Translations under genes and position numbers: made by a program
Part shown: piece by piece, positions 1 through 10,870 of the stretch
Layout of the letters: the number at the start of each line of letters is the position of its first letter
How positions within the stretch are numbered: position 1 is the stretch's first letter
Source: Gnetum montanum
Taxonomy: Eukaryota; Streptophyta; Gnetopsida; Gnetales; Gnetaceae
Assembly (NCBI GenBank): GCA_015680685.1
Contig: MNCI01013908.1
Span: forward strand, 240,101-304,100
DNA: 64,000 nt
Direction: 5' to 3'
Notes under the pieces: model-generated
The model's input: the letters and a program-made list of their open reading frames with translations, nothing else
Database searches by the model: none
What the model was told of the DNA's origin: nothing

Positions 1-840
1 CATGTGGTTTGATGAAAAATACCTTAATGTGTATAAAAATCTTTGAATTCTTGATTGATGAACTCTCCTCATCTACTAGATCTAATGACTTCAATGGATA
101 GGCCCATAGTATTTTTCATGAGAGTGTAGAAGTCTTTGAATTTGATTACTACCTTAGCCTTGCTCTTCATATTGTATGTCTAGGTATCTCTTGAGAAATC
201 ATTTCCCGTGACAAGTGTATAATTGCCTACTCCTAAAGAGGTGATAGGTATAGGTCCAATATGGAGAAATTCAAGAGGGCTTTCTTTTCTTTGCATAGTT
301 GTCGTGTGAAGATTGTTGATTTGCTTTCCTTGAATGCATATTTCAAATTTTTATTTGGGAGTATCTTTGATTTGAATTTCTATTGCTTTCTTTAACTTTT
401 TCATTTTTTTAGTTTGTTATAAGCGGAGTGTCCCAAATCTCTTGTGCCAAATTTTGGCTTCTTCTACATTTTTTGTTTGATATTTAGAAATGTTTTTATG
501 GATCTTTGTTTGTTTCATTTTCTAATGTAGTAACTTGAACGATAGTTTGGTTATTATCTTGAATGAGGCTTCTTCTTAGATCAAAGTGACTACAATCTAT
601 GTAATAGATCTTACTATTGTAGGCTTTTGTTCTGATGATTTCTTCTTTGTTTTGTTTTTTAATAATGCACTAGTCAACGTTGAAGCTAAATTTGATTCCT
701 TTCTTGGCTATTTGTCCCACTAAGATAAGAGGATATGAAAGATTTGGTACATAGAAGAGATATGAGTGATGGCTATAACCTTGTTATTTAGTAATTTGAT
801 AATCCAATTTCCAACTCCTATGTTCTGATGGTTACCATCA
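1..840 (-). pseudogene. COP-1: copia pol fragment (GAG-pre-integrase and integrase), larger piece
   Basis: Read on the minus strand, this is a decayed Ty1/copia polyprotein. The GAG-pre-integrase signature lies at 432-449 (WHKRFG, normally WHKRLGH). It is followed by an integrase core in which a degenerate LRSDRGGEF motif (RSSR-stop-GEF) sits at about 60-83, with FHQTT at the window edge. Upstream residues (780-540) match the region between protease and integrase, where VGQIAKKG-like text is recognisable. There are several in-frame stops and frameshifts. The fragment runs off the left end of the window and stops abruptly at 840, where ATH-1 begins. Its missing upstream portion is at 47082-47187. 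Family assignment is secure from motifs; the copia lineage is not. Confidence 0.82.
836..840. repeat. Target-site duplication of ATH-1, left copy (CATCA)
   Basis: The five bases before the ATH-1 5' LTR are CATCA. The five after the 3' LTR (47082-47086) are CATCT, a 4/5 match. Support comes from the copia reading frame, which resumes sensibly when the two flanks are placed together. Confidence 0.6.
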
Positions 841-1712
841 TGATGAATCGCTATTGATTGGCTAGGTCGATCTAGCCCCATTAATGTAGCCTTGTCAATG
901 CATAGTTAGATGCATTGACATAGATGCGTCAATGCAGTGTTAAGTCAAGCCTATATAAATGCATGTACCCACCATATTTATGGTACATTAAGTCACTAAT
1001 GTAGCCAAACTCTTATAGTTTGCTTTTCCTAGAGTTAGAATATTTTTTGAGTGCCCATAGTAGGAACTAAAGCCATTTTATGGATCTTTATTTGAGCATC
1101 ATGTACCTAGACACATTGATGTGAACAACAATAAATACGAGATTCTTGACATTTCTTGCAGCACTTGGAATAGATTAATGCTTCTTACACACACTTTTTT
1201 ATTAATGCATTTTATATTCTTGTCTTAATTAATTAATATGTTTAATAATGAACACATAAGTACGACCACTTCAAACACATCATTTAACGCTTGGTAATCC
1301 CAGTGGAGGCAATTTGGTACACCTAGTAATTGTCAATTGGTAACTCAGTAGCATTGATATGAGTTTAGGATATGGATGGCAAGGGGCCCAGATACTTATG
1401 TTAGGATAGTTAGCCTTAGAATTATTAGATAGCAAGATTAGTTAATTATAAACTATTTATCTTTTCATCCACACTTAGGCTACAAAACATATAAAAATAT
1501 AAATATAAATAAATATCATATGCCTTAACTCACACTTAGCCATACATAAGAGCTTACACAAGTGAGAGTTAAGAAGATAATCATCACATTTTCCTAAGTC
1601 ACCATTTTTGTCTATAGGCACACTTAGGAGCTAAGTCCATGGAATTTGATTGAATCATTAGTGCACACTTGTGATTTGTATGGTTGGGTGTAGGGACTAC
1701 TCATTGCTCGTA
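841..1712 (+). repeat. ATH-1 5' LTR
   Basis: The LTR starts TGATGAATCG and ends CTCGTA, a decayed CTCATCA. It matches 46276-47081 along its length. U3 holds repeated GTCAATGCA/TGCATTGAC motifs, a TATA box (TATATAAAT, 952-960) and a poly(A)-type signal near 1130. It is longer than the 3' copy mainly because the 3' copy has lost about 50 bp around the ATCTTTATT...AATAAA segment. Confidence 0.9.
894..960 (+). promoter_or_regulatory. ATH-1 U3 core promoter with inverted 9-bp motifs
   Basis: GTCAATGCA (894-902) is followed by its exact inverted copy TGCATTGAC (911-919) and by a further direct copy (928-936). A TATA box lies at 952-960. The spacing is that of a retrotransposon U3 enhancer and core promoter. 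The protein that would bind is unknown. Confidence 0.6.
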
Positions 1713-1732
1713 ATTGGTACTGTTGCCAGGGA
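1713..1732 (+). other. ATH-1 primer binding site (tRNA-Asp type, degenerate)
   Basis: TTGGTACTGTTGCCAGGGA directly after the LTR resembles the plant tRNA-Asp 3'-end complement TGGCGCCGTTGCCGGGGA used by Athila elements, with several C-to-T/G-to-A changes. Confidence 0.75.
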
Positions 1733-1879
1733 TTTAGTTTAGCTACGTGCACTAAGTAGGAAAGATATTGACATCATACAAAAATGTTGTAAGGATTTTT
1801 TAATAATAAAACATTAAGGAAATAAGAGCAAAGCATATTGTTTTTCAGTAAAAACTAACATGACTTCTTCTTGCAGGGA

Positions 1880-4271
1880 AGAATCTCCACCATGCATATG
1901 TGGAACCAATCAAAGATAGGAGGTCAAGAAAACACCCCAACAACTCTGTGTTATTTACACCCATCTAGACCCTTAAACTTTGTATTTCACCTTCGTCCTA
2001 CATTAGGATGAGCAGTTGCGATGGAGGGATATGGAGGATAACATTATGTTGTCTCGTAACTAATCTATTTCTACAATGTTGATGAATGATTTGATTAGGT
2101 AGGGCATTGCTATGCTTAATGCAAAGTATGAGGTCCAAGACCACATCTATAGGGATTATCATCCCACCGATGCCCAATGGAAGAAACATCGGCAAATGGA
2201 AGCACGATATGAGGCTTCTAAAGGCAAGAGGATCCCAACCTAGTTATTCTTGTAGCAGCATAAAGAAGGCAAGGACTTATTTTTGGGCCAATCCCAATAT
2301 ACAAACTCTCCTCCTTTCTTTAATGGGGAGATCCTTACCCAAAGGTTGTAATCAATTATGGATAACTTGGGTAGGGGAAAGAATGGTTCTAAAGAACAAG
2401 AGGTCTTTAAAGATAACAACTATAGTTATTCATCCAAAGGCAAGAATAACAACAAGCATAAAGAAAAGGACAAACAAATCATTAGGGTAGGGATTGAAGA
2501 AGGGAGTTGAACAAGCATTGTTCTAGTGTTGATTCTCCTTCTTCCTCATCCTTATCATCAACTTTATCATCTTTCTCCTTCAACTCTAACAAGAGGAGTA
2601 GAGACTGAGATAGAAGAAGGCATAACCATGATCAAGATGGAGAGGAATGGTGGAATAGGGATGAACATAGATTCCACTAGGATGATTGAGAATAGGGTCA
2701 AGGATAGCAACAAAGGGAGAACCATCATCAAGAAAGAAGGCATAGAAAGACTCATCAAAGCATAATGACCATGATAGGGGCCACCAAGATTGTTATGACT
2801 ATGATGAGCCTCTATTGGCTACTATAAATATGTTAAACATTTCATAGGTAGTTAAAATCCCAACCAAGTGCTTGAAAGATAGTTGAATCAAGCAGTTGGA
2901 TATGAACAATAGCCCCAAATCTGAGGAAGGATATAACTCAGATTCAAAAAACCATCTACAAGCCTTTCATGATGCCTATACCTTACAAAAAATTGAAAAT
3001 GTATGAAAAATGCTAAAATTGTTTCCAAGGACATTCATCACAGAAGTTGAAAGTTGGTATTAGTCCTTAGATCTGGAATCTATCCACCGATGGAGTACGA
3101 TGTTAGAGTTATTCAACAACAAGTATCAAAATTACTCTAGAGTGTCAAACTTGCAAAGAAAAATTCAAGGATGGAAACAAGAAAATCATGAGTCCTTGGA
3201 TGTAGCCTTGGGTAGGTACTATGCTCTTTTTCACTGATACCTAGGCCATGGATACTTTTAGAGGAACTAGTTGCACCATGTCATAGATGGGCTCAGGAAT
3301 GAAATAAGGAAAAATATTAGGGTCTATACATAAGGGAGACTTTTTGAGCTAAGGGTCCATCAGATCCAAAGACTAATTAATTAGGTGGCCAAAGAAGAAA
3401 ATGAACTTAAGAAATAAGAAAGTGTAGAAGAGTACAATAGGAAGCCCTCCATTCATAAGAGGGAGGTGCATTTTTGTGATAATGAGGAGGAGGCATCACT
3501 TGATGAAGTGGTGTAGAGGAAAACCTTGTCGATCCAAAAGTATGTCATTGAAATATTGGCTAAGGTAGATAGGATGTGGGGCTCCTTGGATGAGAAGTTC
3601 CAAATAGCTTTGAAGATTGTAGAGGAATGAAGAGACTAAGGGGGTAGTGGTCATAAAAGAAGGAAGAAAAGGATACATAACAAGAATATCATAAAAATAA
3701 GGGTAAAGTTACAACAGTTGAGGAGGTTGTAGATTCTAAAATAGACGATGATGGTTGTGACATTTACCAATATGAACATCCAAAGGGATGTTGTGTAGTG
3801 TTGTCACACTTGTAAGAATCTGGGGTGTACACTTTAAATCCTAGATTGGCAAAATATCAAGCACCCAAGCGGTTGCCTTATCCATAAGGCAACTACAAGT
3901 AATAGTTCCACTAACAAGCATATTATCTGAGTGGAGTACCACATCAACCTCATAAGTAGTATCAATAGTGGAAACACCCAAAGTCCACCATGGCAACAAT
4001 ATTCTTATCAGCAACCTAATCCCTATGGATACTATGTCTAGTAGCTTCTATCCCCACGTGACTTCTTTAGTCATGCTTCCTTTCTATACCAGTACTACCC
4101 TTTGAAATTCTATAGAGCACCTTCTCCAAGAGGGAAGTATCCTTTTCCCTTATATCCTCATCAACACTCATCCACTCTTGCACTGCATCTAACAATACCT
4201 TTGCCACTTGTTTCATCTGTGCAAGGAGAAATTCCTGCACAACCATAGTAAAGAAATGTTGCAAGGGCAAT
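1880..4271 (+). pseudogene. ATH-1 gag, decayed
   Basis: Nucleocapsid/capsid polyprotein of the element. Three parts can be aligned with the gag of GP and ATH-2. The N-terminal part (about 1960-2250) has DEQLRWRDMEDNIML and RDYHPTDAQW. The central retrotrans_gag domain (about 2890-3410) has LQAFHDAYTLQKIE, ESIHRWSTMLELFNN and RVSNLQRKIQGWKQ. A zinc-knuckle-like motif lies near 3755-3800 (CDIYQYEHPKGCC, one Cys changed to Tyr). A Gln/Pro/Tyr-rich linker follows to 4271, where COP-2 interrupts. There are many stops; several lie where relatives have Gln or Arg (in the segment about 3220-3270, stops replace CGA and CAG codons). Apparent short ORFs at 2107-2490 and 2526-2765 are fragments of this gag in shifted frames. 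Confidence 0.85.
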
Positions 4272-4276
4272 GAATC
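4272..4276. repeat. COP-2 target-site duplication, left (GAATC)
   Basis: GAATC precedes COP-2 and recurs exactly at 10264-10268, immediately after its 3' LTR. Confidence 0.9.
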
Positions 4277-5535
4277 TGTTGATCTTTTTGTATGTCAAAA
4301 TGTTAAGGAAAATGATGCACAAGGATTTTCATGTGTTTTTTGTGTTTATAGAAGTAAGAGTAAAGGAATAAAGGGCTCACAAGAAAATTTGGCATCACAA
4401 GGACTCAAGGGAGAATGGACAGATATGAAGAATCTAAGCAAAATATGTCTATTTTGGTTGAGGATAATTCCTAGATGTTTTGGCGTGTTTCAAAGTGTTT
4501 TTGGCTCATTTTTATGAGTTTAGAAGGTTATAAGGTCTATGGGGACTTGTTTGGAGGCATTCAGAGGCTCCTAGTATCAAAACAAGTAGTTTCATTTTTG
4601 GCCCCTATAGAAGAGACGTCTTTCCCATACCAAAGTTGTTTTTCTAGTAGATAGCACATGTAGAGACGTATTCAAGAAAAAACAAACATTTTTCATCAAA
4701 CAAAGATGTCTTTCCCTAGACAAAGATGTCTTTCACCAAACAAAGACATCTTTCCAGAACAGAGGTATGAAGACTAGTTTTAGAAAGATGTCTTTCCCTA
4801 GACAAAGATGTCTTCTTAGAATAGAGGGCAAATACAAAAAGACATCTTAGGCATGATGAAGATGTCTTCCATGATCATTAGCTATCATTAGCTAGCCATT
4901 GCATGAGTTCCAATATGGATTTGGAAATATGGTAGCTATAAGAGGACATCATATGCATTGGAAAATGTGCAAGCTCTTATACTATCATTGTCTAATCATT
5001 TGTAACCATTGTTGTTACTCATTGTATTATCATTTGTACATTGTAAAGTGTGTTGTATGTCAAAGTACAAGGATTAGTAAACCAAGTTGCATTCATCCCT
5101 TATACTTATTTTTCTCCATTGTTACCCTATGGGGTTGATGTGCTTATTGAGGGAAGGCATCTTGATTGAGCTTATTGAGATACTATAAGATTAAGTGGTT
5201 GGTGTTGTGACACAACACTCTTGAGCAAAGCTCATGATTGTAAAGGTTGTGGAAGCCTAAAAACCACATTCCAAGCTTGAAAGGACATTGTAGGGTTGAG
5301 TGGTTGGTGCAATGTCACAACACTTTGGAGTGAGGCTTGAAGATTGTATAGGGTATGGTATCCTTCAAACCATAATGTGGAAGGAACAAATTTTGGAGAT
5401 GTGCTTGTGAACTACCTTCTAAAGGTGGACTATCCAAGTTGGGGAACCATGTTAAAATTGGTGTGCTCTTTTTCTCAAAAAATTTTAAATTGGGGAACTT
5501 ATTCTTTTCCCTCCTTCTAAGTTTAATGATCCTCA
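4277..5535 (+). repeat. COP-2 5' LTR
   Basis: Begins TGTTGATC and ends CCTCA. It matches 8939-10263 over its whole length. U3 contains a cluster of AAAGATGTCTTT-type repeats (about 4610-4875). Confidence 0.92.
4605..4875 (+). promoter_or_regulatory. COP-2 U3 cluster of AAAGATGTCTTT repeats
   Basis: At least seven copies of AAAGATGTCTTT or its inverse AAAGACATCTTT, often followed by CCCTAGAC, occur in 270 bp. A weaker TATAAGAGG lies near 4935. The same cluster is in the 3' LTR (about 9270-9600). Tandem short motifs upstream of the start site are typical of LTR enhancers; regulation is inferred. Confidence 0.55.
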
Positions 5536-5537
5536 AG

Positions 5538-5549
5538 TGGTATCAGAGC
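5538..5549 (+). other. COP-2 primer binding site (tRNA-iMet)
   Basis: TGGTATCAGAGC, two bases after the LTR, is the standard plant copia initiator-tRNA-Met primer site and is unmutated. Confidence 0.95.
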
Positions 5550-5576
5550 CTGGGACTCTTGCATTCTACATCAATC

Positions 5577-7040
5577 TTCAAGAGTAAACATGGAAGGGAT
5601 AGTCAAGATCAGACACATCTAGATATGCTTCATCAATTACTGTGCTCAATTCCAATATCACATCTATTATAAAGGTAAGTCTTTCATTCCCTTCCTTACA
5701 TTCAAAAATAAAGGAAATTGTACTTGTAAAGTTAATAAAACTCATAATGATGTTTCCTTTGAAGAAAGGTATGGGATATTTTCGATGAAGTTCTTTCTTT
5801 CCAAAATTTATGCATTGAGATAAAAAATGCTTTACATGCCAAGGAAATAAAAATTAAAAATCTTAATGATGAATGTTTTTATCTCAAGAATAAGAACTTA
5901 GATCTTCAAGGTGAGATTAAAAAAACTAACCAATGTGATTGAGTAGATGACTAAGAGCTTCAAAGGTAAGGAAAGAGGTTTCAAATTCTAATTTTGATTC
6001 ATCTTCAATAGAATGCTTGGTATTTGGTGGAAGAGGCCATGTGGTGTCTGAATGTCCTAGTAATGATAGGTTACAATGAAAGGATAGAAATAATGAAGCA
6101 ATGAGAAAGACCAATTTCTACTTGAGTTAGAATGATGAAGAGAAAAGTGAAGAAAAGGTGAAAGATAATGCAAAGGATTCACACCTCATCTATGTGACTC
6201 TCACAAATGATGACACTAATACCTAAGATGATGAACTTAATGAGGATGAGAGGTTTGATTGATTGTGTAATGAACTTTTAAATTTTGAAAATCTTTGCAC
6301 AAAGTTGAACAAGCAAGTACAAATAAAGGATCAATAAATTTCTTTATTGAATACACCAATTCTTGGATCTTACTAAGGAAATATCAAACCTCAGGGTTGA
6401 GAATAAAGAACTAACCAAGTCATGTGAGCAAATCAAGGAAGAACTTGTAAATACTAAACTTGTGAATGAAAGGCTAGTCAAGGGAAAATAGTCCCTTGAG
6501 ATGGTTCTTGGACAAGGAAGAAGTCCACATGGTAAGAGTGGGCTTAGATGTTGTACACAAGAGGAATCATCTACACTAATCCTATCTCAACCAAAGATTA
6601 CTCAAAAAAATGAAGAATCAATAGGCCTTACATCTCAACTAAGAGCAGCTCCAAGGTATAATCATTTTAACTACTATAGGAAGGTGAGATTTTATTATGG
6701 TCATAAATAAGGGCATAAGCAATGTGAGTGCAATTTAAAATATTATCACATGAGCACTTGGTCATATCATAGGACTCCTTGGTCTTATCCAAATGTTCCT
6801 AGAAAGGATTTTTCATAGGTTAAAAAGGATATGTAAATAAATAAGAGAGAAGTCAAGAAAGATTAGACAATTCAAAAGAATGAGGAAGCTTGAAATGTTT
6901 GAAGAATTAAGAGGAAGGAACTTGAGAATGAGAAGACAAGATCTAGCCAATTGGTGAAAAGGAGGCAAGTTTTGAAAATTAAAGAATTCTATGTAAGAAG
7001 AGAAACCTTGACAAAGGAATCTCATTCTCTAGCACTCTAG
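5577..7040 (+). pseudogene. COP-2 gag-like region, decayed
   Basis: The clearest marker is a zinc-knuckle remnant near 6010-6070: IECLVFGGRGHVVSECPS, in which the usual C-x2-C pair has lost one Cys while GH and the last Cys remain. This is followed by the acidic Ser/Asp/Glu-rich stretch and the leucine-rich heptad segment (about 6270-6490, including NLRVENKELTKSCEQIKEEL) normally found at the C-terminus of SIRE/Tork-like copia gag. A K-x-GLR segment (about 6500-6720) then leads into low-complexity Lys/Glu-rich text. Multiple stops and frameshifts are present. The N-terminal half (5577-5990) is not clearly recognisable. No pol follows. Confidence 0.6.
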
Positions 7041-8921
7041 GCACCTTACTTCTCAATTGCAAGCAAGGTAAGTCAGGGTAAGTTTCTATCTTCTTGCTTG
7101 TTAAATTTTGTATTAGTATTTAATTTGGAAAGTCTAAATAAAGTTGATATGTGCTTACTTTATTTCTAGCTATGGGATATTAGCTCCAATAATCTACAAA
7201 TATTAAGATAAGCACTTACAAGAGAAGATAATTGGTACTATTAGAATAATTGATTATGGTATCTTTTGTGAATGTTTGAGCATGATGTGATTAATCTTAT
7301 AATTGAATGAAAGTTTGTGGTATTTGTAAAATTTTAAAAGTTTTTATTGAAAAATATTTTGATTCTTCACTAGAATATATATTGATTACAAGTGTTTAAA
7401 GCATTTGATGTATTTCTTGGACATTCAGTGTTGTTCAAATGTTTTGTGATTTGATATTGTTGTCCAATTTCTTTTGAAAGATTTTTGATGTGTGATATTT
7501 AAGCATTGGATTTGGTACACTTAATATAATACATGTATCTTCTAAGAAAATCATTTCAATAGGAATTATTTGCTATCTTAAGGTCTTTCTTTTAAAAGTC
7601 TCCAAACTTGTTATGGCTTCCCAAATTTATGGAGACATCTCCTAGTCCCTTGTGTAATTCTCAGTTATGTATAATATTTGTTTGTGATGATTTTTGATGT
7701 GTTTGTGATGATTTTTGATGTGTTTTGCCATAACTAATGGGATACCTTAGTATCCATACTTGCTCTTAGAAGTTTTGTGCAGCATGGAGCTCCTAAAGGA
7801 TTCAAGCAGGAATATCAATATCTCTACAATAGATCCATTATGACCAGAGAAACTACATGTCTCAAAAACTGGGTCATATATGTAGGGGCATTTTTTACAT
7901 AATCCAAGAGGCCACCTATCTAGGGGGAGTTTCTTGAGGCTTTTACCAAAAGGCACTCAAGTAGCAAAACTTCACATTTCAACTCACCTTCAACTACAAA
8001 TGAGCAAAGAAGAGCATATTCATCTGGTAATGTTGTAAAAAAGGACATTTATTAACTCATTGTCTAAAGATGAACTTTTATGATGAAACCTCCTAATGTT
8101 TATATGTTATATAAATTTACCTACAAGCTTTATTTATTGTCTAACCTTTTGTATGTTGAAGATATATCTTTTTAAGTACCTAAGGCCCTTATTGCAATTA
8201 TGAATTGAAACGTACAAGAATAGGTGTTGTACTAGAACAAGTGTTCATGATCTCTTTTGGTAAGATATGAGGTATATCCATATGCTATTTTTCTTGCCTT
8301 TAACATGATTATCATATATTAGTTTGTGAATCTTCTTTTGGATAAATAGTTGATTGATTGTTTTTTATCTTTTGAAACATTCAGCATGATTAAATGTGTT
8401 GCTTTATCTTAAAAGATGAATATGCATGTTTTAAACTCTCTTGCCATGAACTTGATATCAGATTGTTGATATTTTCAAAAAAATGTTGGATGATTCTAAA
8501 ATCATGGTAGATAGGTTATTGAAAGGCTTGGATCAGCTATTCTTCTTATTGTGAATAGATGAAGGACTGTTCTTGATAAAAACCATTTTTACATCATTAG
8601 CCCTATGAAATTAATGAGATGTGTACTCTTCAATTGGTTTTATTGCCAAATGGTTTTATGTCATGCACATTTATATCATGAAATATTTTTGTCAATGTTT
8701 AGATTCTTTTAAGTGTTGTCCATGTAGGGGGAGAGATTAATGCGATAATGGTTAAGCTAATTATCTCCATAACTATATGTTTTTGTTTTAAAATGATATA
8801 TCTTTAAGATACAAGTTTATATGCATCATCCTTTTTGTTCATGTCCAAAAAGGAGGAGATGTAGCTTATGTACTATGATATTGTGATAAAGACTAAGTCA
8901 TTTTCTTAAGTTTTGGACATT
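7041..8921 (+). other. COP-2 internal region without recognisable coding
   Basis: AT-rich sequence between the gag remnant and the polypurine tract. I searched both strands for the copia integrase, RT and RNase H motifs and saw none. Directly repeated GTGATGATTTTTGATGT text at about 7682-7720 is the only local structure. Confidence 0.6.
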
Positions 8922-8938
8922 ACCAAAAAAGGGGAGAT
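8922..8938 (+). other. COP-2 polypurine tract
   Basis: ACCAAAAAAGGGGAGAT ends exactly at the 3' LTR and would prime plus-strand synthesis. Confidence 0.85.
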
Positions 8939-10263
8939 TGTTGACCTTTTGGTATATGAAAATGTTAAGGAAAATGGAGTACAAGTATTTTTGTGTCATT
9001 GTTGTGTTTATAGGAGCAAGAGCAAAGGACTCAAGGACTCACAAGCAAATTCAGGATCATAAGGACTCAAGGAAGCATTGATGAATACGAAGAATTCAAG
9101 CAAAATATGTCTATTTTTGTTGAGGATGATTCTTGAATGTTTTGGCATCTTTCAGAGTGTTTCTAGCTCATTTTGATGAGTCTAGAAGGTTATAAGATCT
9201 ATGGGGACTTATTTGAAGGCATTTGAAGGCTCCCAATATCAAAATGAGTAGTTTCATTCTTGGCCCTTGCAGAAGAGACGTATTTCCCATACCAAAGACA
9301 TGTTTCCAGTAGGTAGCATAGGCAAAGACATCTTCAAGAAATAGGAGACATCTTTCCCTAGATAAAGATGTCTTCACAGAATGCAAGCTAGTTTGAGAAA
9401 GATGTATTTCACTAGACAAAGGTGTCTTCCTAGAAAGGAGGTATGAAGACTAGTTTTAGAAAGATGTCTTTCCCTAGATAAAGACATCTTTCTAGAATGG
9501 AGATTTCAAAAAGACATCTTTTCTAGACAAAGACATCTTCCTAGAATAGAGGGCAAATAACAAAAGATGTTCTCACGCATGAAGAAGACATCTTCCATGA
9601 CCATTAGGTATCGTTAGCTAGCTATTGCAAGAGTTTCAAGATGGATTTGGAAACATGGTAGCTATAAGAAGACATCATGTGTATTGGGAAATGTTCAAGC
9701 TCTTTAACTATCATTGTCTAATCATTTGTAACCATTGTTGTTTCTCATTGTATCATCCTTTGTCCATTGTAAAGTGTGCTATACCTCAAAGTACAAGGAT
9801 CAGCAATCCAAGTTTCATTCATCCCTTGTAATTATTGTTCTTCCTCATTGTCCTATGGGGTTGATGTGCTTCTTGTGAGAAGGCATCTTGATTGAGCTTA
9901 TTAGGATCCCACAAGATTTTTTGGTTGGTGTCGTGGCACAACACTCTTGAGCGAAGCTCAAGATTGTAAAGGTTGTGGAAGCCTAGAAACCACATTCCAA
10001 CCTTGATGAGACCTTGTGGGGTTGAGTGGTTGGTGTAGCATCACAACACTTCGAAGTGAGGCTTGAAGATTGTACAAGGTGTGATACCCTTCAAACCACA
10101 ATTTAAAAGGAACAAATTCTAGAGGTATGCTTACGAACTACCCTCCAAGTATGGAATACCCAAGTTGGGGAACCACATTAAAATTGGTGTGCTCTTTATG
10201 TTAAAGAATTTTAAATTAGGAAACGTATTCATCCCCATCCCCTTTTAAGTTCAACAATCCTTA
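8939..10263 (+). repeat. COP-2 3' LTR
   Basis: Begins TGTTGACC and ends CCTTA, a one-base change from the CCTCA end of the 5' copy. It has about 66 bp more than the 5' LTR and keeps the AAAGATGTCTTT cluster. It is followed at once by GAATC. Confidence 0.92.
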
Positions 10264-10268
10264 GAATC

Positions 10269-10870
10269 TATAGTTGGCTACCTAGTTGAGTGGTTTTGAA
10301 CCCAAGCCTTGTAAGAGGTCATTCTTTAGAACCAACAATTCCACGAAGCCCTCACAAACACCGGTGGTTGCCAACCCTACCGCTTTTACCTATAAAAGTC
10401 ATATCGAGCCATCTTCAAATAAAAAATCTTCCTAAATCCATATTATCATGTTGACCCTTGTGTTCACATATTGGATTAAGGTTGGTTACCTTCCTAGAAA
10501 GTGATCTAATCTTGGAAGTCCTCTCATCTACTTATAGATGATGGGGAATGAACCATGTAAGGCTATTTTTGATTCAAGTTCCACGGTTAACTTAATTTCC
10601 CAAGAAATGTATAAGGCTTGGAATCTACCTCCTTTAAAAAAGAGCAACATTAGATTAGAGCTGGAAGATTAGTCCATCACTGTTCCTTTGGGACTAGTGG
10701 AGGACATTATGGCCACCATTTGTGGGTGGTGCTATTGTGTCGATTTCTTAGTGATCCATGTGGAAATTGTAAGGGAAACTTCCGTATCATTATGGGAAGA
10801 GCATGGTTAAGTACAATTGATGCTAGAATGGGAATTGAGATCTTTCCTTGGAGATTTCCAAGGAAAATGA
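10269..10870 (+). pseudogene. ATH-1 retropepsin (protease), decayed
   Basis: Aspartic protease of the polyprotein, which would cleave gag-pol inside the particle. The active-site segment at 10571-10582 reads D-S-S-S instead of D-S/T-G-S, so it is inactive as it stands. It is followed by VNLISQEMYKAWNLPPLKK, SITVPLGLVEDIM and the flap/C-terminal signature IIMGRAWLSTIDAR (about 10787-10830). It matches the protease of all three GP elements and ATH-2. COP-2 lies just upstream, in the gag-protease linker. Confidence 0.85.

Larger units (their letters stand above)
4277..10263 (+). mobile_element. COP-2: gag-only copia-type LTR element
   Basis: A complete insertion of 5,987 bp with paired LTRs, initiator-tRNA-Met primer site, polypurine tract and an exact 5-bp target duplication. 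The internal region is only about 3.4 kb. It contains a decayed gag-like region with a copia zinc knuckle and no recognisable protease, integrase, RT or RNase H. It is therefore a non-autonomous element of the terminal-repeat-with-gag kind, or a deletion derivative. It sits between gag and protease of ATH-1. Confidence 0.85.

Noticed and set aside
2107-2765. Two plus-strand ORFs as novel small genes
   Set aside because: They overlap ATH-1 gag in shifted frames; the real gag frame aligns with GP and ATH-2 gag.
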